A stretch of DNA of 64,000 bases from Duganella rivi (GTDB lineage Bacteria > Pseudomonadota > Gammaproteobacteria > Burkholderiales > Burkholderiaceae_D): contig NZ_WWCK01000002.1 in the NCBI RefSeq assembly GCF_009857435.1, forward strand, positions 620,001 through 684,000, given 5' to 3'. Positions 18,655-25,355 of this stretch are shown here, piece after piece. Position numbers and translations under genes: made by a program. Below the pieces are notes generated by a model. It worked only from the letters and a program-made list of their open reading frames with translations. It was not told the DNA's origin and ran no database searches. Positions within the stretch are counted from its first letter, which is position 1, and each line of letters starts with the position of its first letter.

Positions 18655-19266
18655 TTATTTGGTGTCGCGTTCTAGCTGCGCGCAGCAGGCCCGCAGATAG
18701 CCGCGCAACTCGTCAAAGTTGACCGGCTTCTGGAAAAATACCACGCCGCGCGGCACACCGCCGCGGGTCTGCAGCGCCTCATGGTCCAGGCCCGACAGGA
18801 TGGCAATGTGCATCGGCCGCAAATGGCTGTCGGCCAGGATGGTATTGATCAGTTCGTAGCCATCCATGCCTTCCATCAGGATGTCCACCAGCAGGATGTC
18901 AGGCTGGCGCCGCGCCACTTCCAGCAGGGCCTGGTAGCCGTTGTCGCAAAAGGCCAGCGTGGCGGGCAGGCCCCAGCTGCCGATCTGCTTCTGGTACAAC
19001 TGGCGCTGCATCGGGTTGTCCTCGACGATCAGCACCGCGGCGGCGCCGGGGGCGCTGTGCGGCTTGGCCGGCGCCAGCTCGGCGCCCGGCTGCAGCTTAT
19101 AGGCCATGACGGCGGCCAGCGGGATACGGCGGTGGCCGCCCTTGGTCTTCCAGGCCTCGATTTCGCCAGCCTCCACCAGCTGTTGCACAGTGGACACAGA
19201 AATGCCCAGCAATTCCGCCGCGCGCTGCGTGGTGCAGACCTCCTCAGTTTGTGTTGCATTTTTCAT
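18655..19266 (-). CDS. Response regulator with N-terminal excisionase-type HTH and C-terminal receiver
   Basis: About 203 residues with an uncommon domain order. The N-terminal 50-60 residues form an excisionase/MerR-like helix-turn-helix with beta-wing (TTQRAAELLGISVSTVQQLV, AGEIEAWKTKGGHRRIP). After a short linker a complete receiver follows: acidic pair in VLIVEDNP, phosphoacceptor in ILLVDILMEGMDGYE, LSG serine and QKP lysine. The ATG at 19266 is favoured over a TTG 18 nt upstream. It is transcribed divergently from the HD-GYP gene and ahead of the kinase/Hpt/kinase genes, so it is the likely DNA-binding output of that relay. The target is unknown. Confidence 0.88.
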   Translation of the reverse strand: MKNATQTEEVCTTQRAAELLGISVSTVQQLVEAGEIEAWKTKGGHRRIPLAAVMAYKLQPGAELAPAKPHSAPGAAAVLIVEDNPMQRQLYQKQIGSWGLPATLAFCDNGYQALLEVARRQPDILLVDILMEGMDGYELINTILADSHLRPMHIAILSGLDHEALQTRGGVPRGVVFFQKPVNFDELRGYLRACCAQLERDTK

Positions 19267-19317
19267 AGCACTCGTTGTCACCAATAAACTACATCAACAA
19301 TTAAAATTAACGAATAT

Positions 19318-19352
19318 ATCGATTTCATCATAAATTCAGGCATAATCGATTT
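19318..19352. repeat. Paired ATCGATTT motifs in the divergent regulator intergenic region
   Basis: ATCGATTT occurs at 19318-19325 and 19345-19352, 27 bp apart, in an AT-rich gap between the excisionase-type regulator (minus) and the HD-GYP regulator (plus). Each copy holds the palindrome ATCGAT. It could be an autoregulatory site, but short AT-rich repeats arise easily by chance. Confidence 0.25.
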
Positions 19353-19429
19353 TAATGACGAATCAATTGACCGACGCCATTATGCCGCCGATCCCGGTGA
19401 ACGCCTAGGGGAACCCGAAAGGAGCTGTG

Positions 19430-20491
19430 ATGAAAGTGCTGGTCGTAGACGATAACCAGATGAATCTGGACCTGTTCTGCCACATGCTCAGCATGCTGGA
19501 CGTGGCCAACGCGCTGCCCATGCACGACGCTGCTGCCGCGCTGGCCTGGTGCGGCCAGCGCGTGCCGGACCTGGTGGTGGTGGACTATATGATGCCGGGC
19601 ATGGATGGCATCGAGTTCCTGCGCCATTTCCGCGCCCTGCCGGCCATGCGCGAAGTGCCGGTGGTCATGGTCACGGCCGATACCGAAGTGGCGGTGCGCC
19701 ACCAGGCGCTGCGGCTGGGCGCGAATGACTTCCTGACCAAGCCGGTCAACAGTATCGAGTTCAACGCCCGTATCGGCAACCTGCTGGCCTTGCGCCAGGC
19801 CCAGCTGCAACTGGCCGAGCGCGCCGACAGCCTGGCCGAAGCCGTGCGGCGCGCCACCGCCGCCATCCTGGCGCGCGAGCACGAAGCTATCCACCGGCTG
19901 TCACGCGCGGCCGAATTCCGCGATAACGACACCGGCTCCCACCTGCTGCGCATGGCCGCCTACGCCCGCCTGATCGCCAGCCGGCTCGGCCTGGACGACA
20001 CCGAATGCGACCTGATTTGCGACGCCGCGCCGATGCACGATATCGGCAAGGTCGGCATCCCCGACGCGGTGCTGCTCAAGCCCGGCCCGCTGACGCCGGA
20101 AGAGCGCGCCATCATGCAGCGCCATCCGCAGATCGGCGCCGACATCCTGGCCGACAGCGAGTCGCCCCTGCTGCAGGCCGGCGCCGTGATCGCCATCAGC
20201 CATCACGAACGGTTCGACGGCGGCGGCTACCCGCACGGCCTTAGCGGCCACGCGATACCGCTGTACGGCAGGATCGTCGCCGTCGCCGATGTATTCGACG
20301 CCCTGACCACCGCCCGTCCCTACAAGACGGGCTGGGAGCTGGGACGGGCCATCGCCTATCTGCAGGAGCAGCGCGGCGGCCATTTCGATCCAGCTTGCGT
20401 CGATGCGCTGCTGGCCGATACCGACGCGGTGCTGGCGATCCAGCGCCGCTTTCATGATCCTGAAGTTGCAACGATGAGGAGTGCAGCATGA
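19430..20491 (+). CDS. REC-HD-GYP response regulator (c-di-GMP phosphodiesterase)
   Basis: About 353 residues. The N-terminal receiver has VLVVDDNQMN and the phosphoacceptor in LVVVDYMMPGMDG. The HD-GYP domain shows MHDIGKVGIPD, the second histidine segment ISHHERFDGGGYPHGLSG and DVFDALTTARPYK, all expected of an active c-di-GMP phosphodiesterase. AAGGAG is 5 nt before this ATG; a GTG 3 nt upstream is the alternative. The last 4 nt overlap the small HTH gene. With the diguanylate cyclase at 24423 the block encodes both synthesis and breakdown of c-di-GMP. Confidence 0.94.
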   Translation: MKVLVVDDNQMNLDLFCHMLSMLDVANALPMHDAAAALAWCGQRVPDLVVVDYMMPGMDGIEFLRHFRALPAMREVPVVMVTADTEVAVRHQALRLGANDFLTKPVNSIEFNARIGNLLALRQAQLQLAERADSLAEAVRRATAAILAREHEAIHRLSRAAEFRDNDTGSHLLRMAAYARLIASRLGLDDTECDLICDAAPMHDIGKVGIPDAVLLKPGPLTPEERAIMQRHPQIGADILADSESPLLQAGAVIAISHHERFDGGGYPHGLSGHAIPLYGRIVAVADVFDALTTARPYKTGWELGRAIAYLQEQRGGHFDPACVDALLADTDAVLAIQRRFHDPEVATMRSAA

Positions 20492-20757
20492 GCAGCAAGA
20501 AAAGCGGCCGGCCGGCCGACCCGCCCCTGTCCCATTGCCTGCTGGATGGCGTGATGGCGCGCCAGCAGATCAAAAACGATGCTGAGCTGAGCCGCTGGCT
20601 GCAGCTGGCGCCGTCCAGCATCAGCAAAATCCGCCGGCGCCGCGTACCGGTCAGCGACGGCGTGCTGCTGCGGGTGCACGACGCCTTCGATATTCCGATT
20701 GCCGAACTGAAACGCTTGCAGGCGCGCCAGGCCCACCTCGACCAACGTCAACCTTAA
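20488..20757 (+). CDS. Small Cro/CI-like DNA-binding protein
   Basis: Protein of 89 residues that looks like a minimal helix-turn-helix: DAELSRWLQLAPSSISKIRR is the likely recognition region and is followed by basic residues and an amphipathic helix (PIAELKRLQARQAHL). Its ATG overlaps the stop of the HD-GYP gene (ATGA), so the two are translationally coupled. A transcriptional role tied to c-di-GMP turnover is plausible but not shown. It is not part of any prophage remnant visible here. Confidence 0.75.
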   Translation: MSSKKSGRPADPPLSHCLLDGVMARQQIKNDAELSRWLQLAPSSISKIRRRRVPVSDGVLLRVHDAFDIPIAELKRLQARQAHLDQRQP

Positions 20758-20769
20758 ACGGAGAGCATC

Positions 20770-20958
20770 ATGCCCAAACAAGCCATCGACGACAGCGCCG
20801 TGGCCGCCGTCTTGCAGCAGATCTGGCGCCTGCGGCTGACGCTGCGCCAGCAGCAACAGCTGAGCGGCCAGATACAGGCACGCCAGCAGGCCCGCCGCAG
20901 CGAGCAGGTCTGCACCGCCCTGCAGCGCTATCTGTATCGTGTTGATAGTCAGCGTTGA
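20770..20958 (+). CDS. Small helical protein of unknown function
   Basis: Protein of 62 residues, rich in Gln, Arg and Leu and probably one or two long helices (AAVLQQIWRLRLTLRQQQQL). GGAGA lies shortly before the ATG, and the gene is 12 nt after the HTH gene, so it belongs to the HD-GYP operon. I recognise no family. Confidence 0.6.
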   Translation: MPKQAIDDSAVAAVLQQIWRLRLTLRQQQQLSGQIQARQQARRSEQVCTALQRYLYRVDSQR

Positions 20959-21055
20959 GGTAGCGCCTTCGCAACACTTGCCCGGCCATGCCGAAAAAAA
21001 ACCGCAGCGGCAGGCGGTGCTGGTGCTATTGTGCTAACTCATACCGGATAGCAAC

Positions 21056-23500
21056 ATGCCTGACTCACACCGCTCCCGCTCCCTGATTACCGCCACCGGC
21101 GCGGCGCTGCTGCTGACCATCGCCAGCGCGCTCGGCATTGCGCTGTACCAGGCGCGTGATAGCGAAATTGCCGAATGGCGCGACCAGCTCGGCAGCACCG
21201 CCTTGCTGCTGGCGGAGCAGACCGCGCATGAAATGGGCGCGGCCGACCTGATGCTCGACGGCATGCTGGAACGGATTCGCCTGCTGGGCGTGCACAGCGA
21301 TAGCGAACTGCGCGCCAGGCTCAGCGACGAGGCCGAGTTCCAGCGCCTGCAGGACCGCAAGCGGGTGCTGCCGCAAATCGACGTTGCCACCATCGTCGCC
21401 GCCAACGGGCAGGTGATCAATTTCACCCGCAGCCATCCGGCGCCGGCCATCAACCTGGCCGACCGCGACTATTTCCAGGCGCACCGCGCTTCGGCCGAAC
21501 TGGGCCTGTACGTGAGCAAGCCGGTACGCAACAAGGGCAACGGCGCCTGGACCTTTTATTTGTCGCGCCGCATCAATGCGCCGGACGGCCAGTTCCTCGG
21601 CGTGGTGCTGGTCGGCGTGTCGAGCCAGCAGATCAGCGATTTCTACGGCAAGATCCGGCTCAGCGAAGGCTCGGCCGTTACCCTGTACCGGCGCGATTTC
21701 ACGGTGCTGGCGCGCTGGCCGCACCAGGACGATGTGATGGGCCAGATCAACCGCAATGGCAGCAGCTACGAGATTATCGTGCGGCGCGGGCTGGAGTCCG
21801 GCACCGCCATCGTTGCCACGCCGCGGCTGTCGGACAACGGCCGCACCGTGGTGCGCATGGGCGCAGCACGGCTGATCCAGAACTATCCGCTGGTCATCAA
21901 TGTCGGGGTGCCCGAGGAGGTGTTTCTGGCGCAGTGGCGCAACTTCGCCATCCAGCTGACCGCAGTGGGGGCGGTGTGCAGCCTGGCGGTGCTGGCGGCG
22001 TGCGTGATCGTGCTGCGCGCCATGCGCAAGCGCGACGGCGCGGTCCGCGAACAGCGCGCCTTGAAAGCCGAAGCCGACGCTGCCAACCGTGCCAAGTCGG
22101 CCTTCCTGGCCATGATGAGCCATGAAATCCGCACCCCGCTGACCGCCGTGATCGGCTTTGCCGAACAGCTGGAACATGCGGGCCGCGCCGAAACCAGCGA
22201 ACTGGGACGCATCATTGTGCGCAACAGCCAGCACCTGCTGTCGCTGATAAATGACATCCTCGACATGTCCAAGGTCGAATCGGGCAAGCTGGTGCTGGAA
22301 AGCGTGCTGTTCTCGCCGGAGGAAGCGCTGAATGCCGTCAGCGCACTGATGCGCACCTCGGCCGCGCAGCGCGGCATCGCCTACCAGGCCGCGGTGCACG
22401 GTGCGTGCCCGGCGGCGCTGCTGGGTGACCCGACCCGCTGGCGCCAGATCCTGCTCAACCTGGTATCGAATGCGATCAAGTTTACCGAGTATGGTGAAGT
22501 CGAGGTGGCGGTGTGGTACGACAGCGAGGCCCAGTTGCTGGGGTGCCGGGTCCACGACACTGGCATCGGCATGAGCGAGGACCAGGTGGCCAACCTGTTC
22601 ACCCCGTTCACCCAGGCCGACAGCAGCGTGGCGCGCCGCTTCGGCGGCACCGGCCTCGGCCTGTACCTGGTGCGGCAACTGGCCCAGGCCATGGGCGGCG
22701 GCATCCAGGTCAGCAGCGCCAAGGGGCAGGGCACCACCATGACCGTCACCATCCGCGCCGACATCGCGCCGGCGGCGGCCCTGCCGATGGCGGCGGCGCC
22801 GGCGCTCGAGCAAGGCCCGGTGAGCGGCCACGTGCTGGTGGTCGAGGATGGCGCCGACAACCGGCTGCTGATCAGCAAGCTGCTCGAGCGCATGGGCGCC
22901 ACGGTCAGTTGCGCCGGCGATGGCGAGCAGGGCGTGACCGAGGCACTGGCCAAGCTGCCCGACCTGGTGCTGATGGATATCCAGATGCCCATCCTCGACG
23001 GCCTCAGCGCCACGCGCCAGTTGCGCGAAGCGGGCTACCGGCGGCCGATCGTGGCGCTGACCGCCAATGTGCTGGCGGAGGACCAGGCGCGCTACCGCAA
23101 CGCCGGCTTCGACGACTGCCTGGCCAAGCCGATCGAGCGGCCGGCCTTTGAGGCGGTGGTGGCGCGCTACCTGCGGCGCGAAGTGGCGTTGGCCAGCTTC
23201 GACGACTTGCCTGAATTCCATTCCATGGTGCACGCCTTCCGCGCCAGCCTCGGCCAGCGCGTCGAGCAGGCGGCGCTGGCGCTGGAACGCGGCGACCTGT
23301 ACGCGGCGCAGATGGCGGCGCACTCGATCAAGGGCTCGGCCGCCACCTTCGGCTGTCCCGACAGCGGCGCCCAGGCGGCGGCGCTGGAACTGGCCTGCCG
23401 CCACGGCGACGCGGCGCAGGCCGGCGCCGCGCTGGCACGCTTGCGCGCCGCCAGCCACCGCGAAGCGGGCGGCACGGCAGAACTGGAAACCGCGCCATGA
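21056..23500 (+). CDS. Hybrid sensor histidine kinase with C-terminal Hpt
   Basis: Protein of 814 residues. N-terminal membrane span, Cache-type periplasmic sensor (DRDYFQAHRASAELGLYVS), second span near residues 295-315, then HisKA (His356 in [16 protein letters not shown]), ATPase (NLVSNAIKFTEYGE, GTGLGLYLVRQL), receiver (Asp641 in LVLMDIQMPILDG) and Hpt (His756 in AHSIKGSAATFG). All four relay residues are present, so the protein can run an intramolecular relay and hand phosphate to an external receiver, most likely the REC-ANTAR protein whose ATG overlaps its stop codon. Confidence 0.94.
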   Translation: MPDSHRSRSLITATGAALLLTIASALGIALYQARDSEIAEWRDQLGSTALLLAEQTAHEMGAADLMLDGMLERIRLLGVHSDSELRARLSDEAEFQRLQDRKRVLPQIDVATIVAANGQVINFTRSHPAPAINLADRDYFQAHRASAELGLYVSKPVRNKGNGAWTFYLSRRINAPDGQFLGVVLVGVSSQQISDFYGKIRLSEGSAVTLYRRDFTVLARWPHQDDVMGQINRNGSSYEIIVRRGLESGTAIVATPRLSDNGRTVVRMGAARLIQNYPLVINVGVPEEVFLAQWRNFAIQLTAVGAVCSLAVLAACVIVLRAMRKRDGAVREQRALKAEADAANRAKSAFLAMMSHEIRTPLTAVIGFAEQLEHAGRAETSELGRIIVRNSQHLLSLINDILDMSKVESGKLVLESVLFSPEEALNAVSALMRTSAAQRGIAYQAAVHGACPAALLGDPTRWRQILLNLVSNAIKFTEYGEVEVAVWYDSEAQLLGCRVHDTGIGMSEDQVANLFTPFTQADSSVARRFGGTGLGLYLVRQLAQAMGGGIQVSSAKGQGTTMTVTIRADIAPAAALPMAAAPALEQGPVSGHVLVVEDGADNRLLISKLLERMGATVSCAGDGEQGVTEALAKLPDLVLMDIQMPILDGLSATRQLREAGYRRPIVALTANVLAEDQARYRNAGFDDCLAKPIERPAFEAVVARYLRREVALASFDDLPEFHSMVHAFRASLGQRVEQAALALERGDLYAAQMAAHSIKGSAATFGCPDSGAQAAALELACRHGDAAQAGAALARLRAASHREAGGTAELETAP

Positions 23501-24117
23501 ACCATGCCGCCGATCGCTTGCCGGCGGCGCCACTGGTGCTGCTGGTCGACGATGATCCGATGATCCTCGGCTTGCTGGCGCGCACGCTCGAGGCGGCCGG
23601 TCTGCGGGTGCGGCTGGCCAGCAGCGGCGCCCAGGCGCTGGCCTCGCTCGACGATGCGGCGCTGCCCGAACTGGCGGTGCTGGACATCACCATGCCCGAT
23701 ATGTCCGGCCTCGAGCTGGCGGCGCAGTTGCATGGCGTGCCGCATATGTTCTTGTCGGCCAACGACGAGCAGCAGGTGGTGGAGCAGGCTGCCCGCAGCG
23801 GCGCGGTGGGTTTCCTGCGCAAGCCGATCGACCTGGCGCAGCTGCTGCCGGCGGTGCGCGCCGGGCTGGCGCGGGGCGCGGAAATCCGCAGCTTGCGGGC
23901 CGAAGAACAGCGGCTCGGGCAGGCCTTGCGGGAAGGGCGTGAAACCGGCATGGCGATCGGCCTGCTGATGGAGCGCCACCGGCTCGATCAAGTGAGCGCG
24001 CTGAATTTGTTGCGCGAGCACGCCCGCTCCAGCCAGCGCCGCCTGAACGATGTCGCGCGCGAATTGCTGGCTGCGGCCGACACCCTGAATACGCTGGGCG
24101 GCGCGCCGCGCAAGTGA
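23497..24117 (+). CDS. REC-ANTAR response regulator (RNA-binding antiterminator type)
   Basis: Protein of 206 residues. The receiver has VLLVDDDPM, the phosphoacceptor in LAVLDITMPDMSG and FLRKPID. The C-terminal region (about residues 145-200) matches the ANTAR fold: AIGLLMERHRLDQVSALNLL, then LREHARSSQRRLNDVARELL. ANTAR regulators bind paired RNA hairpins and prevent termination. The gene is coupled to the kinase upstream (ATGA overlap) and followed by a 261-nt GC-rich, hairpin-forming leader of the diguanylate cyclase, a natural candidate target. Confidence 0.88.
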   Translation: MNHAADRLPAAPLVLLVDDDPMILGLLARTLEAAGLRVRLASSGAQALASLDDAALPELAVLDITMPDMSGLELAAQLHGVPHMFLSANDEQQVVEQAARSGAVGFLRKPIDLAQLLPAVRAGLARGAEIRSLRAEEQRLGQALREGRETGMAIGLLMERHRLDQVSALNLLREHARSSQRRLNDVARELLAAADTLNTLGGAPRK

Positions 24118-24309
24118 GGCGCGGGCGCGACACTAGCGAGCGCGAAGTGGCGACGAAATTGGTTTTAGGAAATTTTTTGTGATAGTCTGTAATCATTGAT
24201 CGTGACAGCGCCAGAACCATGCCGCGGCCCCATCCTGCTGCGGCGGCTGCGCGCTGCAATGGCTGGCCTGCTCCCCGTCCGGGCAGGAGACAGCTGACGC
24301 GGCCCCTTC

Positions 24310-24357
24310 CCGCCGCTCCCCGGAACCGGCCCCGCAACGACTGCTGCGCAGCGGCGG
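24310..24357 (+). promoter_or_regulatory. Stem-loop in the leader of the diguanylate cyclase gene
   Basis: CCGCCGCT (24310-24317) and AGCGGCGG (24350-24357) are perfectly complementary and enclose a 32-nt GC-rich loop. The 3' arm ends 10 nt before the AGGAG of the leader peptide. Another possible hairpin lies upstream (CCTGCTC / GGGCAGG near 24268-24288). The 24118-24378 gap holds no other gene. It could affect translation or be a target of the ANTAR protein encoded just upstream; the canonical ANTAR hexaloop pair was not identified. Confidence 0.4.
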
Positions 24358-24378
24358 AAGGCCTAGCAGGAGCGTGTC

Positions 24379-24426
24379 ATGTTTTCCCTTATTTCTTTGT
24401 TGCGGCGTGCATCATGGGCAGTATGA
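24379..24426 (+). CDS. Leader peptide of 15 residues coupled to the diguanylate cyclase
   Basis: A short ORF, MFSLISLLRRASWAV, starts at ATG 24379 with AGGAG (24368-24372) 6 nt upstream, the best ribosome site in the region. Its TGA (24424-24426) overlaps the ATG at 24423 that begins the diguanylate cyclase, which has no good site of its own. This is the layout of a translational-coupling leader. It is not a repeated-codon attenuator. Confidence 0.55.
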   Translation: MFSLISLLRRASWAV

Positions 24427-25355
24427 TGCATTTCCCTTTGCAAGCGCCGGCGTCGGCGCGCGCCACGGTGCTGGTGATTGACGACCAGCCACTGAATATC
24501 CAGACCGTCTACAGCATGCTATCGCAGCAGTACGAGGTGCTGATGGCCACCAGCGGCGCCGACGGCATCGCCATATGCCAGGCGCAGCAGCCGGACATCG
24601 TGCTGCTGGATCTGGTCATGCCCGGCATGAGCGGCATGGCGGTGGCCGAGCGCCTCAAGCAGGATCAGCGCACCGCCGCCATTCCGGTGATTTTCATTAC
24701 CGCCAGCACCGACCCGGTCGAGGAGTCAGCCTGCTGGGAAGCCGGCGCGGTCGATTTCGTCAGCAAGCCGCTCAATCCGATGACGCTGCGCCACCGCATG
24801 CAAGTACACCTGACGCTGCGGCGCCAGGCCGAGGCATTGCAGCGGCTGGCCTTTCTGGATGGCTTGACCGGCATTCCCAACCGGCGCTATTTCGACCAGC
24901 AGGCGGACACCGCGCTGGCCGTCGCGCGGCGCAGCGGCGCCCCGCTGACGCTGATGCTCGGCGACGTCGATTTCTTCAAGCGCTACAATGACCTGTACGG
25001 CCACCAGGCCGGCGACGCCTGCCTGACCCAGGTGGCGACCGCGCTGCAAGCGGGCTTGCGCCGGCCCGGCGATTTCGTCGCCCGCTATGGCGGGGAAGAA
25101 TTCGCGGTGCTGCTGCCGGGCTTGGGGAGGGACGACGCCTTGCGGCTGGCGCAACACCTGTGCCAGCAAGTGCGCGCCTTGCAGTTGCCGCATGCGGCGG
25201 GCACGGCCGGCGGTACTGTCTCGCTCAGCCTGGGCGTGGCAGTCACCGACGGCAACGACAGCGTGAATCAGTTGCTGGCGCGTGCCGACGCCCAGCTCTA
25301 CCGCGCCAAAGGCGCCGGCCGCGACTGCGCCTGCGTCGATGCCGGTCCGCCATGA
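24423..25355 (+). CDS. REC-GGDEF response regulator (diguanylate cyclase)
   Basis: About 310 residues from ATG 24423 (a second ATG follows at 24426 and another in-frame ATG lies at 24414). The receiver has VLVIDDQPLN, phosphoacceptor LLDLVMPGMSG and SKPLNP. The GGDEF domain begins LAFLDGLTGIPNRRYFDQQ, has metal-binding GDVDFFKRYNDLYGH and an intact GGEEF active site (ARYGGEEFAVLL). No RxxD inhibitory site stands before GGEEF in the usual position. Its stop overlaps the next kinase (ATGA), so kinase and cyclase are co-produced. It makes c-di-GMP on phosphorylation. Confidence 0.93.
   Translation: MMHFPLQAPASARATVLVIDDQPLNIQTVYSMLSQQYEVLMATSGADGIAICQAQQPDIVLLDLVMPGMSGMAVAERLKQDQRTAAIPVIFITASTDPVEESACWEAGAVDFVSKPLNPMTLRHRMQVHLTLRRQAEALQRLAFLDGLTGIPNRRYFDQQADTALAVARRSGAPLTLMLGDVDFFKRYNDLYGHQAGDACLTQVATALQAGLRRPGDFVARYGGEEFAVLLPGLGRDDALRLAQHLCQQVRALQLPHAAGTAGGTVSLSLGVAVTDGNDSVNQLLARADAQLYRAKGAGRDCACVDAGPP

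Noticed and set aside
21065-23533. An 822-codon minus-strand frame opposite the hybrid kinase at 21056
   Set aside because: High-GC antisense shadow rich in His, Gln and Arg; the plus-strand kinase has all expected motifs.
25160-25351. N-terminal extension of the large kinase into the GGDEF gene
   Set aside because: Those codons are the other frame of the GGDEF domain; the ATG at 25352 overlaps the cyclase stop and starts with a proper membrane segment.
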